From contig NZ_ARXR01000001.1 of the NCBI RefSeq assembly GCF_015356855.1, positions 1 to 64,000 on the forward strand: a DNA stretch of 64,000 nucleotides. The letters run 5' to 3'. The translations under genes were made by a program, and so were the position numbers. Numbering within the stretch: the first letter of the stretch is position 1; the number at the start of each line of letters is the position of its first letter. The notes below the pieces were generated by a model that was given only the letters and a program-made list of their open reading frames with translations, made no database searches and was not told where the DNA came from. This document shows positions 56,855 to 64,000 of the stretch, one piece after another. The DNA is from Alloalcanivorax venustensis ISO4. GTDB taxonomy: Bacteria; Pseudomonadota; Gammaproteobacteria; Pseudomonadales; Alcanivoracaceae.

Positions 56855-57194
56855 GATGACTCCTCCTAAAATTTGGGGCGCGAGTTGACTTTTTATAGTT
56901 ATCCACAGGCCGTCAACCCTTAGTTGACAATTCTGAAGAAAAAGTTCAAATTGTCAACTAAGAGGGCACAATGAGAGAATCCAGGGTAACTACTGGGATG
57001 GCGTGATCATTCCGGTAAGAGATCCCCGCCCGGGTGGCAGCCCGGGCGGGATACGCAAAAGAGCAGGACTTAGCACGGCAGCCCCGCTCTCTTGGCAGTT
57101 GCAATGGACATTGCGTGATGGAGGTTAGACCTTGCCATGCAGCAAGTCAATTTGCCGAGTTTCCAAGGCCGTGGAAGGTATATGGAGGTGGCCC
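56855..57194. other. 340-base intergenic region between the HTH-ImmA/IrrE gene and the 39-codon gene
   Basis: The longest gene-free stretch in the window. From left to right it holds the AGGAGG site of the leftward regulator, the array of GTTGAC half-sites (56884-56962), and a perfect DnaA box TTATCCACA (56899-56907). It then has a GC-rich hairpin at 57025-57050 (10-bp stem CCCGCCCGGG / CCCGGGCGGG, loop TGGCAG) without a T run. Around 57059-57092 AGAGC and GCTCT could pair. It ends with GGAGG before the rightward 39-codon gene. I see no convincing open frame of its own. Confidence 0.7.
56884..56962. promoter_or_regulatory. Operator array of the HTH-ImmA/IrrE regulator
   Basis: Half-sites alternate in orientation: GTTGAC 56884-56889, GTCAAC 56912-56917, GTTGAC 56923-56928, GTCAAC 56953-56958. 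The inner pair extends to perfect 14-bp arms, CTTAGTTGACAATT (56919-56932) and AATTGTCAACTAAG (56949-56962), around a 16-base spacer. The arms contain TTGACA on each strand, which also matches a -35 box, so binding would block promoters in both directions. It lies 29-108 bases before the regulator's start codon. Confidence 0.78.
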
Positions 57195-57314
57195 ATGGCT
57201 CGCAAAGACAGCGACTATGAGATCATCTTCCGCCCTTACATCCGGAAGAACGGCAAGATTATTCGCCCCAAAAAGGGCAAGGTCTTTCCGATCAAGGTAC
57301 GTAAGAAGCGGTAG
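57195..57314 (+). CDS. Small basic protein of the restriction island (39 aa)
   Basis: A 39-codon gene I do not recognise. It starts MARKDSDYEIIFRPYIRKNG and ends KVFPIKVRKKR. It is strongly basic in the second half, with a Tyr/Phe/Ile-rich first half. Support: GGAGG exactly six bases before the ATG, a rightward terminator eight bases after the stop, and placement between two leftward operons. A longer reading from 57132 has no RBS. No membrane segment is seen. It could be nucleic-acid binding; an antitoxin, an anti-restriction factor or a ribosomal-type small protein are all open. Confidence 0.72.
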   Translation: MARKDSDYEIIFRPYIRKNGKIIRPKKGKVFPIKVRKKR

Positions 57315-57321
57315 AACCGAT

Positions 57322-57345
57322 GGGAGGGCTCAGCCCTCCCGTTTT
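57322..57345 (+). terminator. Terminator of the 39-codon gene
   Basis: The stem GGGAGGG / CCCTCCC with loop CTCAG is followed by GTTTTACTTT. It begins eight bases past the stop codon of the small gene and lies between it and the convergent hsdS. Confidence 0.8.
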
Positions 57346-57469
57346 ACTTTCCGCAGCGTGACCAGCATCACCTCCAGGTAATCGCTGCGCTCATCCCCGG
57401 GCTGCCCAGGCGCCAGCTCGGCACCGGACACAAAAGCCCAATTGCTTCATCCTGAAACAGGACGATTAG

Positions 57470-58735
57470 TCACGCCGATAAGGCGGCTGCGGCCTCATCT
57501 TTATAGACATTAACCCTCACCTTGCCTGTGAGTAGGTCTTGCATTAAGGCTTTTTTGGCGGATACCAATGAACGGTATTTTTTCTCAATACAGACGATCT
57601 TCGATGATACTGAATTTACGATATCGAAAATTTCGGCCTGCTCATCGAGTGAAGGCAGAATTACCGGGAAAGTCTTCAAGGTAGTCGCATTAAGATTTTG
57701 CTGAGCGCCTCCTGCCTGCCCCCCGACGACAAATTTCTTACCATAATCTGAATTGATGAGGAGAGCTAGATAACCTGGATCCAGCTCACCTTTCTTAGGT
57801 CGAGATATTAGCGTTGTAAAACTATGGCATCCGTCAAATTCTTTCGGAACAATAGCTGATACACCTGGGTAACCGGTTCTAACCGTGAGCACATCACCTT
57901 CCCTAATTTTCTTAGACGCATTCTCATCCGAGAATTGCTGGGAAATGTGCAGCATATCCGTCGCCCGAATACTGCCCTCTAGAATATTTTGATTCCGAAG
58001 TATGGGTACGCCTTTCTGAGCATACGCATGAGTTGTGGAACTCGCGATACCTACGCTGATTTTTGAACACAAATCAACAAGGGGAACAACCTCCCAATCA
58101 TCGGGAATCTGCCCCACGGGCGAGTTCTTGAACGCCGTATGCGGAGCGCCGTCCAGCCCAGCGCCTTTGGTCAACAGCTCCTGCATCAGGCCGGCTTTCA
58201 GGTCTTTCAGTTTATCGATCTGTGCGCGTGTTTTTTCGATCACGTCATCTACGGAGGACAGGATGGCTGCGATCTTTTGCTGTTCGAGAAGAGGGGGAGC
58301 CAGAACCCTCTCCTTGAAAAGCGAACTAGGCTGGATTCGTTTTGATCCGGTGCCAGAGGCTATTTTTTCTAACCCCTTATAGTATTCATACCTACTTATG
58401 TATTGAAAAAGCCAACTTACGGAAAACCCGTCATAAATATCAAAGGCAGGGATATCTTGCGAAGACCCAAACCCATCAAGATGCTTCGGTATCACTCCAA
58501 CAGCACCATTATGCAGATTCTGCTTGCCGTATATCAGCTGACCATGAAATCGTTTGAAATGGGTCGTTGATCCGACAGTGTCAGTAGCTCTTTCGTCGCG
58601 CTTATGAACACCCTGCAAATGCAGCCTTACAGAGATCCGGCGCGCCGGGTCATCATAGCCAATAGGGATGCGGCTTTCACTTAGAATCTGACCTAACCTG
58701 ACTACCTTCCACCCCTTGGGTACTATGTCACTCAT
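57470..58735 (-). CDS. hsdS: Type I restriction-modification specificity subunit
   Basis: 421-aa HsdS, which selects the bipartite DNA target. Two target-recognition domains (about residues 1-145 and 210-365) alternate with two conserved helical spacers. The first spacer contains [20 protein letters not shown] and [13 protein letters not shown]. The second contains [21 protein letters not shown] and [13 protein letters not shown]. The second TRD starts [18 protein letters not shown]. It overlaps the end of hsdM by eight bases. The DNA is clearly AT-richer than the flanks, as usual for exchangeable hsdS genes. The target sequence cannot be read from the protein by eye. Confidence 0.95.
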   Translation of the reverse strand: MSDIVPKGWKVVRLGQILSESRIPIGYDDPARRISVRLHLQGVHKRDERATDTVGSTTHFKRFHGQLIYGKQNLHNGAVGVIPKHLDGFGSSQDIPAFDIYDGFSVSWLFQYISRYEYYKGLEKIASGTGSKRIQPSSLFKERVLAPPLLEQQKIAAILSSVDDVIEKTRAQIDKLKDLKAGLMQELLTKGAGLDGAPHTAFKNSPVGQIPDDWEVVPLVDLCSKISVGIASSTTHAYAQKGVPILRNQNILEGSIRATDMLHISQQFSDENASKKIREGDVLTVRTGYPGVSAIVPKEFDGCHSFTTLISRPKKGELDPGYLALLINSDYGKKFVVGGQAGGAQQNLNATTLKTFPVILPSLDEQAEIFDIVNSVSSKIVCIEKKYRSLVSAKKALMQDLLTGKVRVNVYKDEAAAALSA

Positions 58736-60452
58736 ACCCCAGCCCCCTCAGATACCCCTTCATCACGGTTTCTGCTTCCGCTACCTGGACATCTAGCTCA
58801 CTCAGTGACACCCGGTATTTGTCCCACCAACGCTCAAGTTGGTTGATAACCTTGGCATCGGCTTCGCCTACGGCGTCACGGATTGCTCCCCTGCTATCGA
58901 TCTCCGGCTTGAAATCGTAGTAGTTCTCATTCCGTCTGACAAACACCATAGACACATCAAAGTCTTCCAGAATCTCTTCGCGGATATACTCGCTCTCCAC
59001 TTCCCGCACCGGAATGCCGCCGTGGAGGATGGCGCGCACATCGAAGATTTCCGGGGGCGGGCTGGTGTCGGCGTAGCGGCGGATGTTGAGGTTGAAGCCG
59101 TTGTCTTCGATCTCGGCCAGCGGCACTACCTTGGAGTAGCGCTTGATCTCCTCGAAGGTCTCGAAGGTCGTCACGATCTTGTCGATATCCTGCTGGCGCA
59201 GCTTGTTCTGGTTCTTGCCTTCCTCGTATTCCAGCTCGCTGTTGATAAACAGCACCTTGCCTTTGCGGTCAGCGGGCTTGTGCTTGTTGATGATCAGCAG
59301 GCAGGCAGGAATTCCGGTGCCGTAGAACAGGGCGGCGGGCAGGCCGATGACGGCTTCCAACAGGTCATCCTTAAGAAGGCCCTGGCGAATAGCTTTCTCG
59401 CTGGCGCCCCGGAACAGCACACCATGAGGCATGACCACGCCCATCATGCCTTCAGCGTTGAGGCTGGCGATCATGTGCTGGACGAATGCAAGATCCCCGG
59501 CGTCCTTGGGGGGCGTGCCGTAGGGGAATCGGCCGAAGGCATCGCTGTCGGCCTCTTCTTTGCCCCATTTCTTCAGGCTGAAGGGCGGGTTTGCGATCAC
59601 CCGGTCGAAAGTCATAAGTTCGCCGCCCTGGGTGTGCTGCGGCTCTCTTAATGTATCGCCCTTGCGGATATCGGCACTGTAGACCCCATGCAGGAACATG
59701 TTCATCTTGCAGATGGCCCAGGTATTCAGGTTCATCTCCTGCCCGCACAGAGACAGGTTGGCGGGGTTCTCACCGTGGGTGGCCAGATAGTTTCGGGTTT
59801 GTACCAGCATACCGCCGGAACCCGCGGTGGGGTCATAGATGCGCATACCGGCTTCAGGCTTAAGAAGGGAGACCAACAATTGCACCACTTCCGAGGGGGT
59901 ATAGAACTCCCCGCCCTTCTTGCCGGCGCTGTCGGCAAACATCTTGATCAGGTATTCGTAGGCAGTGCCGAGCAGGTCGGGTCGCTCGAAATCTTCATTA
60001 CGCAACCGGTGGCGGCTGAAGTGGCTGAGCAGGTCGCGCAGCTTTTTGTCGGTGAGCTTGTTCTTGATGTTGAAGTCGATGGACACCAGCACCCCTTCCA
60101 GGGAGCCGTTGAACTCTTCGATGGCTTCGGTGGCCTTGTTCAGCTCGGCCCCAATGTCGTGCTTCAAGTCTTTCAGGGCGCCCCAACGAGCTGTCGGAGG
60201 AATGTAGAAGGTCTTGTCATACTCGTCCACGTCATCGGCCAGTGCCTGCGCCTGCTTCTTGGACTTGCCCTTGCCCAGGTAGTACTGCACCACCGTTTCC
60301 TGGGCCTCCTCGAAGGCATCCGACAGGCGCTTGAGGAACATCATGCCGAAGATGTAATCCTTGTACTCGGAGGCATCCATGTTGCCGCGCAGGATATCGG
60401 CGGCCTCCCAGAGGAAGGATTCGAGTTGCTGCAGGGTCAATTTTGCGGTCAT
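58728..60452 (-). CDS. hsdM: Type I restriction-modification DNA methyltransferase subunit
   Basis: 574-aa N6-adenine methyltransferase. The N-terminal HsdM domain starts [29 protein letters not shown]. The SAM-binding motif I is [11 protein letters not shown], and the catalytic motif IV is NPPF inside [33 protein letters not shown] is the conserved block before motif I. The C-terminal region is helical. It is the first gene of a leftward hsdM-hsdS operon and is separate from hsdR, so methylation and restriction appear to be transcribed independently. Confidence 0.97.
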   Translation of the reverse strand: MTAKLTLQQLESFLWEAADILRGNMDASEYKDYIFGMMFLKRLSDAFEEAQETVVQYYLGKGKSKKQAQALADDVDEYDKTFYIPPTARWGALKDLKHDIGAELNKATEAIEEFNGSLEGVLVSIDFNIKNKLTDKKLRDLLSHFSRHRLRNEDFERPDLLGTAYEYLIKMFADSAGKKGGEFYTPSEVVQLLVSLLKPEAGMRIYDPTAGSGGMLVQTRNYLATHGENPANLSLCGQEMNLNTWAICKMNMFLHGVYSADIRKGDTLREPQHTQGGELMTFDRVIANPPFSLKKWGKEEADSDAFGRFPYGTPPKDAGDLAFVQHMIASLNAEGMMGVVMPHGVLFRGASEKAIRQGLLKDDLLEAVIGLPAALFYGTGIPACLLIINKHKPADRKGKVLFINSELEYEEGKNQNKLRQQDIDKIVTTFETFEEIKRYSKVVPLAEIEDNGFNLNIRRYADTSPPPEIFDVRAILHGGIPVREVESEYIREEILEDFDVSMVFVRRNENYYDFKPEIDSRGAIRDAVGEADAKVINQLERWWDKYRVSLSELDVQVAEAETVMKGYLRGLGYE

Positions 60453-60595
60453 TTATCGTTCTCAATGTCTGTTCTTATCTGGCTTCTTGTCGGTTAGCCA
60501 AGGCTTATAGCCCTGCAAAGGTTCCTTCCCGGCACAAGCGTGGGCCCTGGCCAGGGAAGCGAGAGCACCTTTCAGGTTTATCGACACAGGCCGCG

Positions 60596-62284
60596 TCAGT
60601 CGCCGTCGGTGATGGCGCCCAGGGACGCGGAGCTGACGGTCCTGGCGTATTTGGCCAACACACCGCGGGTGTAACGCGGCGGCGGCGCGGTCCAGGCGGC
60701 GCGGCGGCGTTCCAGTTCCGCCTCCTCCACGTTCAGGGTGATGGTGTTCGCCTCGGCGTCGATGATGATTTCGTCGCCGGTCTCCACCAGGGCGATGGGG
60801 CCACCCTCCTGGGCTTCCGGGGTCAGGTGGCCGACCACGAAGCCGTGGCTGCCGCCGGAGAAGCGGCCGTCGGTGATCAGCGCCACGTCCTGACCCAGGC
60901 CACGGCCCATGATCGCGGACGTGGGGGTGAGCATTTCGCGCATGCCCGGGCCGCCCTTGGGCCCTTCGTAGCGGATCACCAGCACGTCGCCGGCGGTGAC
61001 GGTGCCGTCCATGATGCGGTCGGTGGCTTCTTCCTCGGAGTGGAACACCCGCGCGTTGCCCTTGAAGTAGGTGCCTTCCTTGCCGGTGATCTTAGCCACC
61101 GCGCCGGTGGGCGCCAGGTTGCCGTAGAGGATGCGCAGATGGCTGTCCTTTTTGATCGGCTTGTCCAGGGCGTGGATGATGTCCTGCTCTTCCGGGTAGG
61201 GCGCCACGGTTTCCAGGTTTTCCGCCAGGTTTTTGCCGGTGACGGTGAGGCAGCCGCCGTGCAGCAGGCCGGCGTCGAGCAGGGTTTTCATCAGCGGCTG
61301 GATGCCGCCGATGGCGACCAGCTCGCTCATCATGTAGTGGCCGCTGGGGCGCAGGTCCGCCAGCACCGGCACCCTCTTGCCGATGCGGGTGAAGTCCTCC
61401 AGGGACAGCGCCACGTCCACGGTGTGCGCCATGGCGATCAGGTGCAGCACCGCGTTGGTGGAGCCACCCAGGGCGATCACCACGGTGATGGCGTTCTCGA
61501 ACGCCTCGCGGGTGAGGATGTCGCGGGGTTTGATGTCCCGATCGAGCAGCTTGAGCACCGCCTCGCCGGCGGCACGGCAGTCTTCCAGCTTGTCGTTGTC
61601 CTCGGCGTTCTGGGCGGAGCTGCCCGGCAGGCTCATGCCCAGGGCCTCGATGGCGCTGGCCATGGTGTTGGCGGTGTACATGCCGCCGCAGGAGCCGGCG
61701 CCGGGGATCGCCTCTTCCTCCACCTGTTTCACTTCGATCAGTGACTTGTCGCCCTTGGCGTGGGCGCCCACCGCCTCGAACACGGAGATCAGGTCGGTGT
61801 GGTTCTTGCCCGGTTTGATGGTGCCGCCGTAGACGAACACCGACGGCCGGTTGAGCCGCGCCAGCCCCATCAGGCAGCCGGGCATGTTCTTGTCACAGCC
61901 GCCGATGGCCACCAGGCCGTCGAAGCCCTCGCAGCCGGCCACGGTCTCGATGGAGTCGGCGATCACTTCCCGGGACACCAGCGAGTACTTCATGCCCTCG
62001 GTGCCGTTGGCGATGCCGTCGGACACGGTGATGGTGTTGAAGATCACGCTCTTGCCGCCGGCGGCGTCGGCGCCCCGGCCGGCTTCGTCCGCCAGGGTGT
62101 TGATGTGCATGTTGCACGGCGTCACCCGGCTCCAGGTGGACGCGATGCCCACCTGCGGCTTGGTGAAATCCTCGTCGGTGAAACCGGTGGCGCGCAGCAT
62201 GGAGCGGCTGGGTGCCTTGCCCACGCCGTCCACGACCGGGGCGGAATAACGGCGGCGGGGATCGGAAGCGTGGTCGTCGGTCAT
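60596..62284 (-). CDS. ilvD: Dihydroxy-acid dehydratase
   Basis: 562-aa IlvD, an iron-sulfur dehydratase of branched-chain amino-acid synthesis. Cluster ligands are the Cys residues in [19 protein letters not shown] and [25 protein letters not shown] and the end [13 protein letters not shown] are also typical. The ATG at 62284 has AGGAGAA eight bases upstream; the frame open to 62401 lacks a start signal. It is the short IlvD form of about 560 residues. It stands alone, 143 bases downstream of the restriction island. Confidence 0.96.
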   Translation of the reverse strand: MTDDHASDPRRRYSAPVVDGVGKAPSRSMLRATGFTDEDFTKPQVGIASTWSRVTPCNMHINTLADEAGRGADAAGGKSVIFNTITVSDGIANGTEGMKYSLVSREVIADSIETVAGCEGFDGLVAIGGCDKNMPGCLMGLARLNRPSVFVYGGTIKPGKNHTDLISVFEAVGAHAKGDKSLIEVKQVEEEAIPGAGSCGGMYTANTMASAIEALGMSLPGSSAQNAEDNDKLEDCRAAGEAVLKLLDRDIKPRDILTREAFENAITVVIALGGSTNAVLHLIAMAHTVDVALSLEDFTRIGKRVPVLADLRPSGHYMMSELVAIGGIQPLMKTLLDAGLLHGGCLTVTGKNLAENLETVAPYPEEQDIIHALDKPIKKDSHLRILYGNLAPTGAVAKITGKEGTYFKGNARVFHSEEEATDRIMDGTVTAGDVLVIRYEGPKGGPGMREMLTPTSAIMGRGLGQDVALITDGRFSGGSHGFVVGHLTPEAQEGGPIALVETGDEIIIDAEANTITLNVEEAELERRRAAWTAPPPRYTRGVLAKYARTVSSASLGAITDGD

Positions 62285-62504
62285 CGGATTTCTCCTGTCG
62301 GCAAAGCGGAAACGGGTGGCGAAGCAGCATACCAGTGATCCCGCTGTTACACAGCGCCACATAAACCCAAGCTTCGTCACCGATTCGCACCATCGTGCCA
62401 ACAGTGGCCGGCGCCGCCACTGGGTAACCTTGCATAGACAAACAACTGACTAGCCCAGGCCGGTCGGCTTCCCCATTAATCCAATAATGCCAGGGGACAC
62501 CAGC

Positions 62505-64000
62505 ATGCTTCTTCTTCGCCACGCGGGGCAGCACCTTCCGCTGCCCGTTCTGTTTTTCCTGACCCTCTTCGCGCTCGCCGGTTGCGGCGGTGGCGGCAGC
62601 GACAGCGCCGGACCCGGCCCGCAAACGGCGAACGCCGGCGACCCGGAGGCACCGGCGCCGACCACACCGCCGGCGCCGGAGCCCGAACCGGAACCGCAGC
62701 CCGAGCCGGTGAATCTGACCTGGGACGCGCCCTATGAGCGCCCCGAGGAATACCCCGGCACCGTGGACCTGCCCCAGCAGTTGATCACCCTGCGCGACGG
62801 CATCCGGCTGTCGGCCACGGTGACGCTGCCCGCCGACGAAAACGGCGAGCCCGCCGACGGTCCCTTCCCGGTGGTGGCCACCTTCACCGGCTACAACCAG
62901 TTCCTGGGCGCCATCGGCGCCGCCGACCCCTATCTGGTGAAGCGCGGCTACGCCTACATCATTGTCGATATGCGCGGCACCGGCGCCTCCGAGGGCACCT
63001 GGCAGGCGTTCAGCGAGGTGGACCATCAGGACATCGGCGAGCTGCTCGACTACATCGACGACCAGCCCTGGAGCAACGGCACCCTCGGCATGAACGGTGC
63101 CTCCTACATGGGCATCACCGGGCTGCTGGCCGGCGCCCAGCGCCCGGACGGCGTGGACGCCGTGTTCGCCATCGTGCCGATGGGCGACGCCTACCGGGAC
63201 ATCGTGTTCAGCGGCGGCCAGATCAACGCCGGCTTTATTCCGCTGTGGGTGGCGCTGGTCACCGGCCTGGGCATCATTCCCACGCCGGTGGGGCTGGAGA
63301 ACGACGAGCCCGGTTACTACCTGAACACCCTGCTGGATCATCTCACCGGCACCCTCACCGAGTTCCCGGTGCCGGTGGTGGGCGGCGCGCTGATCGGTGA
63401 CGACAACAAGTACGACAACGATTTCTGGCGCCAGCGCTCGCCGCTGGAACAGATCGACAAGATCACCGCGCCCACCTTCGTGGTCGGCGGCCTGCGCGAT
63501 ATTTTCCAGCGCGGCGAGCCGTTGATTTATGAAGGGCTCAAGAACAACGGCACCACCAGCAAGCTGCTGATCGGTCCCTGGGAACACCTGGACGGTTCAT
63601 CCGGCGCCGGGCTGCCGGCGGACGGCGTGCCGGCCCTGGCCAACATCCGTCTGGCCTGGTTCGACCAATACCTGAAAGGCATGGACACCGGCGCCGGCGA
63701 CTACCCACCGGTAACCCAGTACTACACCGGCGCGGAGCGCTACATCACCGCCGCCGACTGGCCGCACCCGCAAGCGCACGCCGAAGTGTTTTATCTGCAT
63801 GGCAAGCCGGGCCTGCCGCTGTTCGGCGAGATCAATCGGGAGGCGCCCACCGGCAACCGCCGCACCTCGCTGCTGCAAACTCCGGTGAACGGGCTGTGCT
63901 CCGCCAGCGCCAGCCAATGGACCGCCGGCGTGCTGGGCCTGATCACGTCGCCGTGCAAGGAACAGAACAACGTCACCGAGCTGTTGGAAGCGGTCTACAC
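62505..64000 (+). CDS. CocE/NonD family hydrolase, lipoprotein (incomplete at window end)
   Basis: At least 498 residues; the gene runs off the window. A signal peptide with lipobox LAGC (about residues 24-27) is followed by a Gly/Ser stretch and a Pro/Glu-rich linker to about residue 65. The X-Pro dipeptidyl-peptidase-like alpha/beta-hydrolase domain then starts ITLRDGIRLSATVTLP. The nucleophile lies in MNGASYMGITG (G-x-S-Y-x-G), the acid probably in GGLRDIFQRG, and the base in GPWEHLDG. YIIVDMRGTGASEG is also diagnostic. Likely an esterase or peptidase anchored in the envelope. GGGGA stands eight bases before the ATG. The C-terminal jelly-roll domain is only partly present. Confidence 0.88.
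   Translation, partial: MLLLRHAGQHLPLPVLFFLTLFALAGCGGGGSDSAGPGPQTANAGDPEAPAPTTPPAPEPEPEPQPEPVNLTWDAPYERPEEYPGTVDLPQQLITLRDGIRLSATVTLPADENGEPADGPFPVVATFTGYNQFLGAIGAADPYLVKRGYAYIIVDMRGTGASEGTWQAFSEVDHQDIGELLDYIDDQPWSNGTLGMNGASYMGITGLLAGAQRPDGVDAVFAIVPMGDAYRDIVFSGGQINAGFIPLWVALVTGLGIIPTPVGLENDEPGYYLNTLLDHLTGTLTEFPVPVVGGALIGDDNKYDNDFWRQRSPLEQIDKITAPTFVVGGLRDIFQRGEPLIYEGLKNNGTTSKLLIGPWEHLDGSSGAGLPADGVPALANIRLAWFDQYLKGMDTGAGDYPPVTQYYTGAERYITAADWPHPQAHAEVFYLHGKPGLPLFGEINREAPTGNRRTSLLQTPVNGLCSASASQWTAGVLGLITSPCKEQNNVTELLEAVY

Noticed and set aside
57132-57194. Longer 60-codon version of the small island gene starting at 57132
   Set aside because: No RBS before 57132, whereas GGAGG stands six bases before the ATG at 57195.
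60453-60595. tRNA remnant or attachment site at the right edge of the restriction island
   Set aside because: No tRNA-like arms and no direct repeat shared with 51344-51379; only the short palindrome CCCTGGCCAGGG was seen.

Overview
The window looks like chromosome of a GC-rich gammaproteobacterium in the Alcanivorax/Pseudomonas neighbourhood. This rests on gene order and protein character by eye; no database search was possible. serB-fimX-fimW-like and waaA / FAD oxidoreductase / aldo-keto reductase follow Pseudomonas order. nudF-yqiB-cpdA-yqiA-parE next to tolC, and yrfG-hslR-hslO-pckA, follow E. coli order. Most genes are ordinary core genes, tightly packed and often overlapping by 1-8 bases.

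Layout. 1-8.1 kb: a crotonase-family enzyme, an ATP-grasp protein, ytjB-like and serB, then the type IV pilus c-di-GMP receptors FimX and a FimW-like protein with a perfect CRP/Vfr-type palindrome upstream. 8.2-10.7 kb: the EF-P lysylation module epmB / efp-epmA. 10.8-13.0 kb: an alpha/beta hydrolase and a thiolase. 13.2-18.7 kb: an ECF sigma / anti-sigma pair divergent from a DUF4331 protein, small lipoprotein, TPR protein and HupE/UreJ-type permease. 18.7-22.5 kb: cvfB, yaiL, a DUF4262 protein, an outer-membrane protein and an acyltransferase. 22.6-31.3 kb: a long leftward run thiC-nudF-yqiB-cpdA-yqiA-parE-parC. 31.6-38.4 kb: tolC, waaA (apparently frameshifted), FAD oxidoreductase, aldo-keto reductase, yrfG, hslR, hslO. 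38.6-45.3 kb: pckA, ndh, PQQ glucose dehydrogenase and an OprB-type porin. 45.4-51.3 kb: a YihY/BrkB membrane protein, SDR, GST, soluble-type PQQ sugar dehydrogenase, a DUF5062 protein, and a MocR regulator facing a frameshifted AhpD-like gene.

51.4-60.5 kb is the accessory part, a type I restriction-modification island of visibly lower GC. It has two leftward operons, hsdM-hsdS and (HTH+ImmA/IrrE regulator)-(PIN protein)-hsdR-(YgjP-like metallopeptidase). Between them are a set of inverted half-sites and a 39-codon rightward gene with its own strong RBS and terminator. The layout suggests that the restriction subunit, but not the methylase, is controlled by a cleavable repressor and travels with a toxin-like PIN protein. 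This is the best candidate here for an undescribed arrangement. 60.6-64 kb: ilvD and a CocE/NonD-type lipoprotein hydrolase that runs off the window.

Repeats: a REP family (a single copy at 10.8 kb and an inverted pair at 36.3-36.5 kb whose first copy encodes the tail of the aldo-keto reductase), and arrays of the heptamer TYAACTR at 4.3 kb and 27.4 kb, placed directly after stop codons. I saw no tRNA, rRNA, CRISPR array or insertion sequence.
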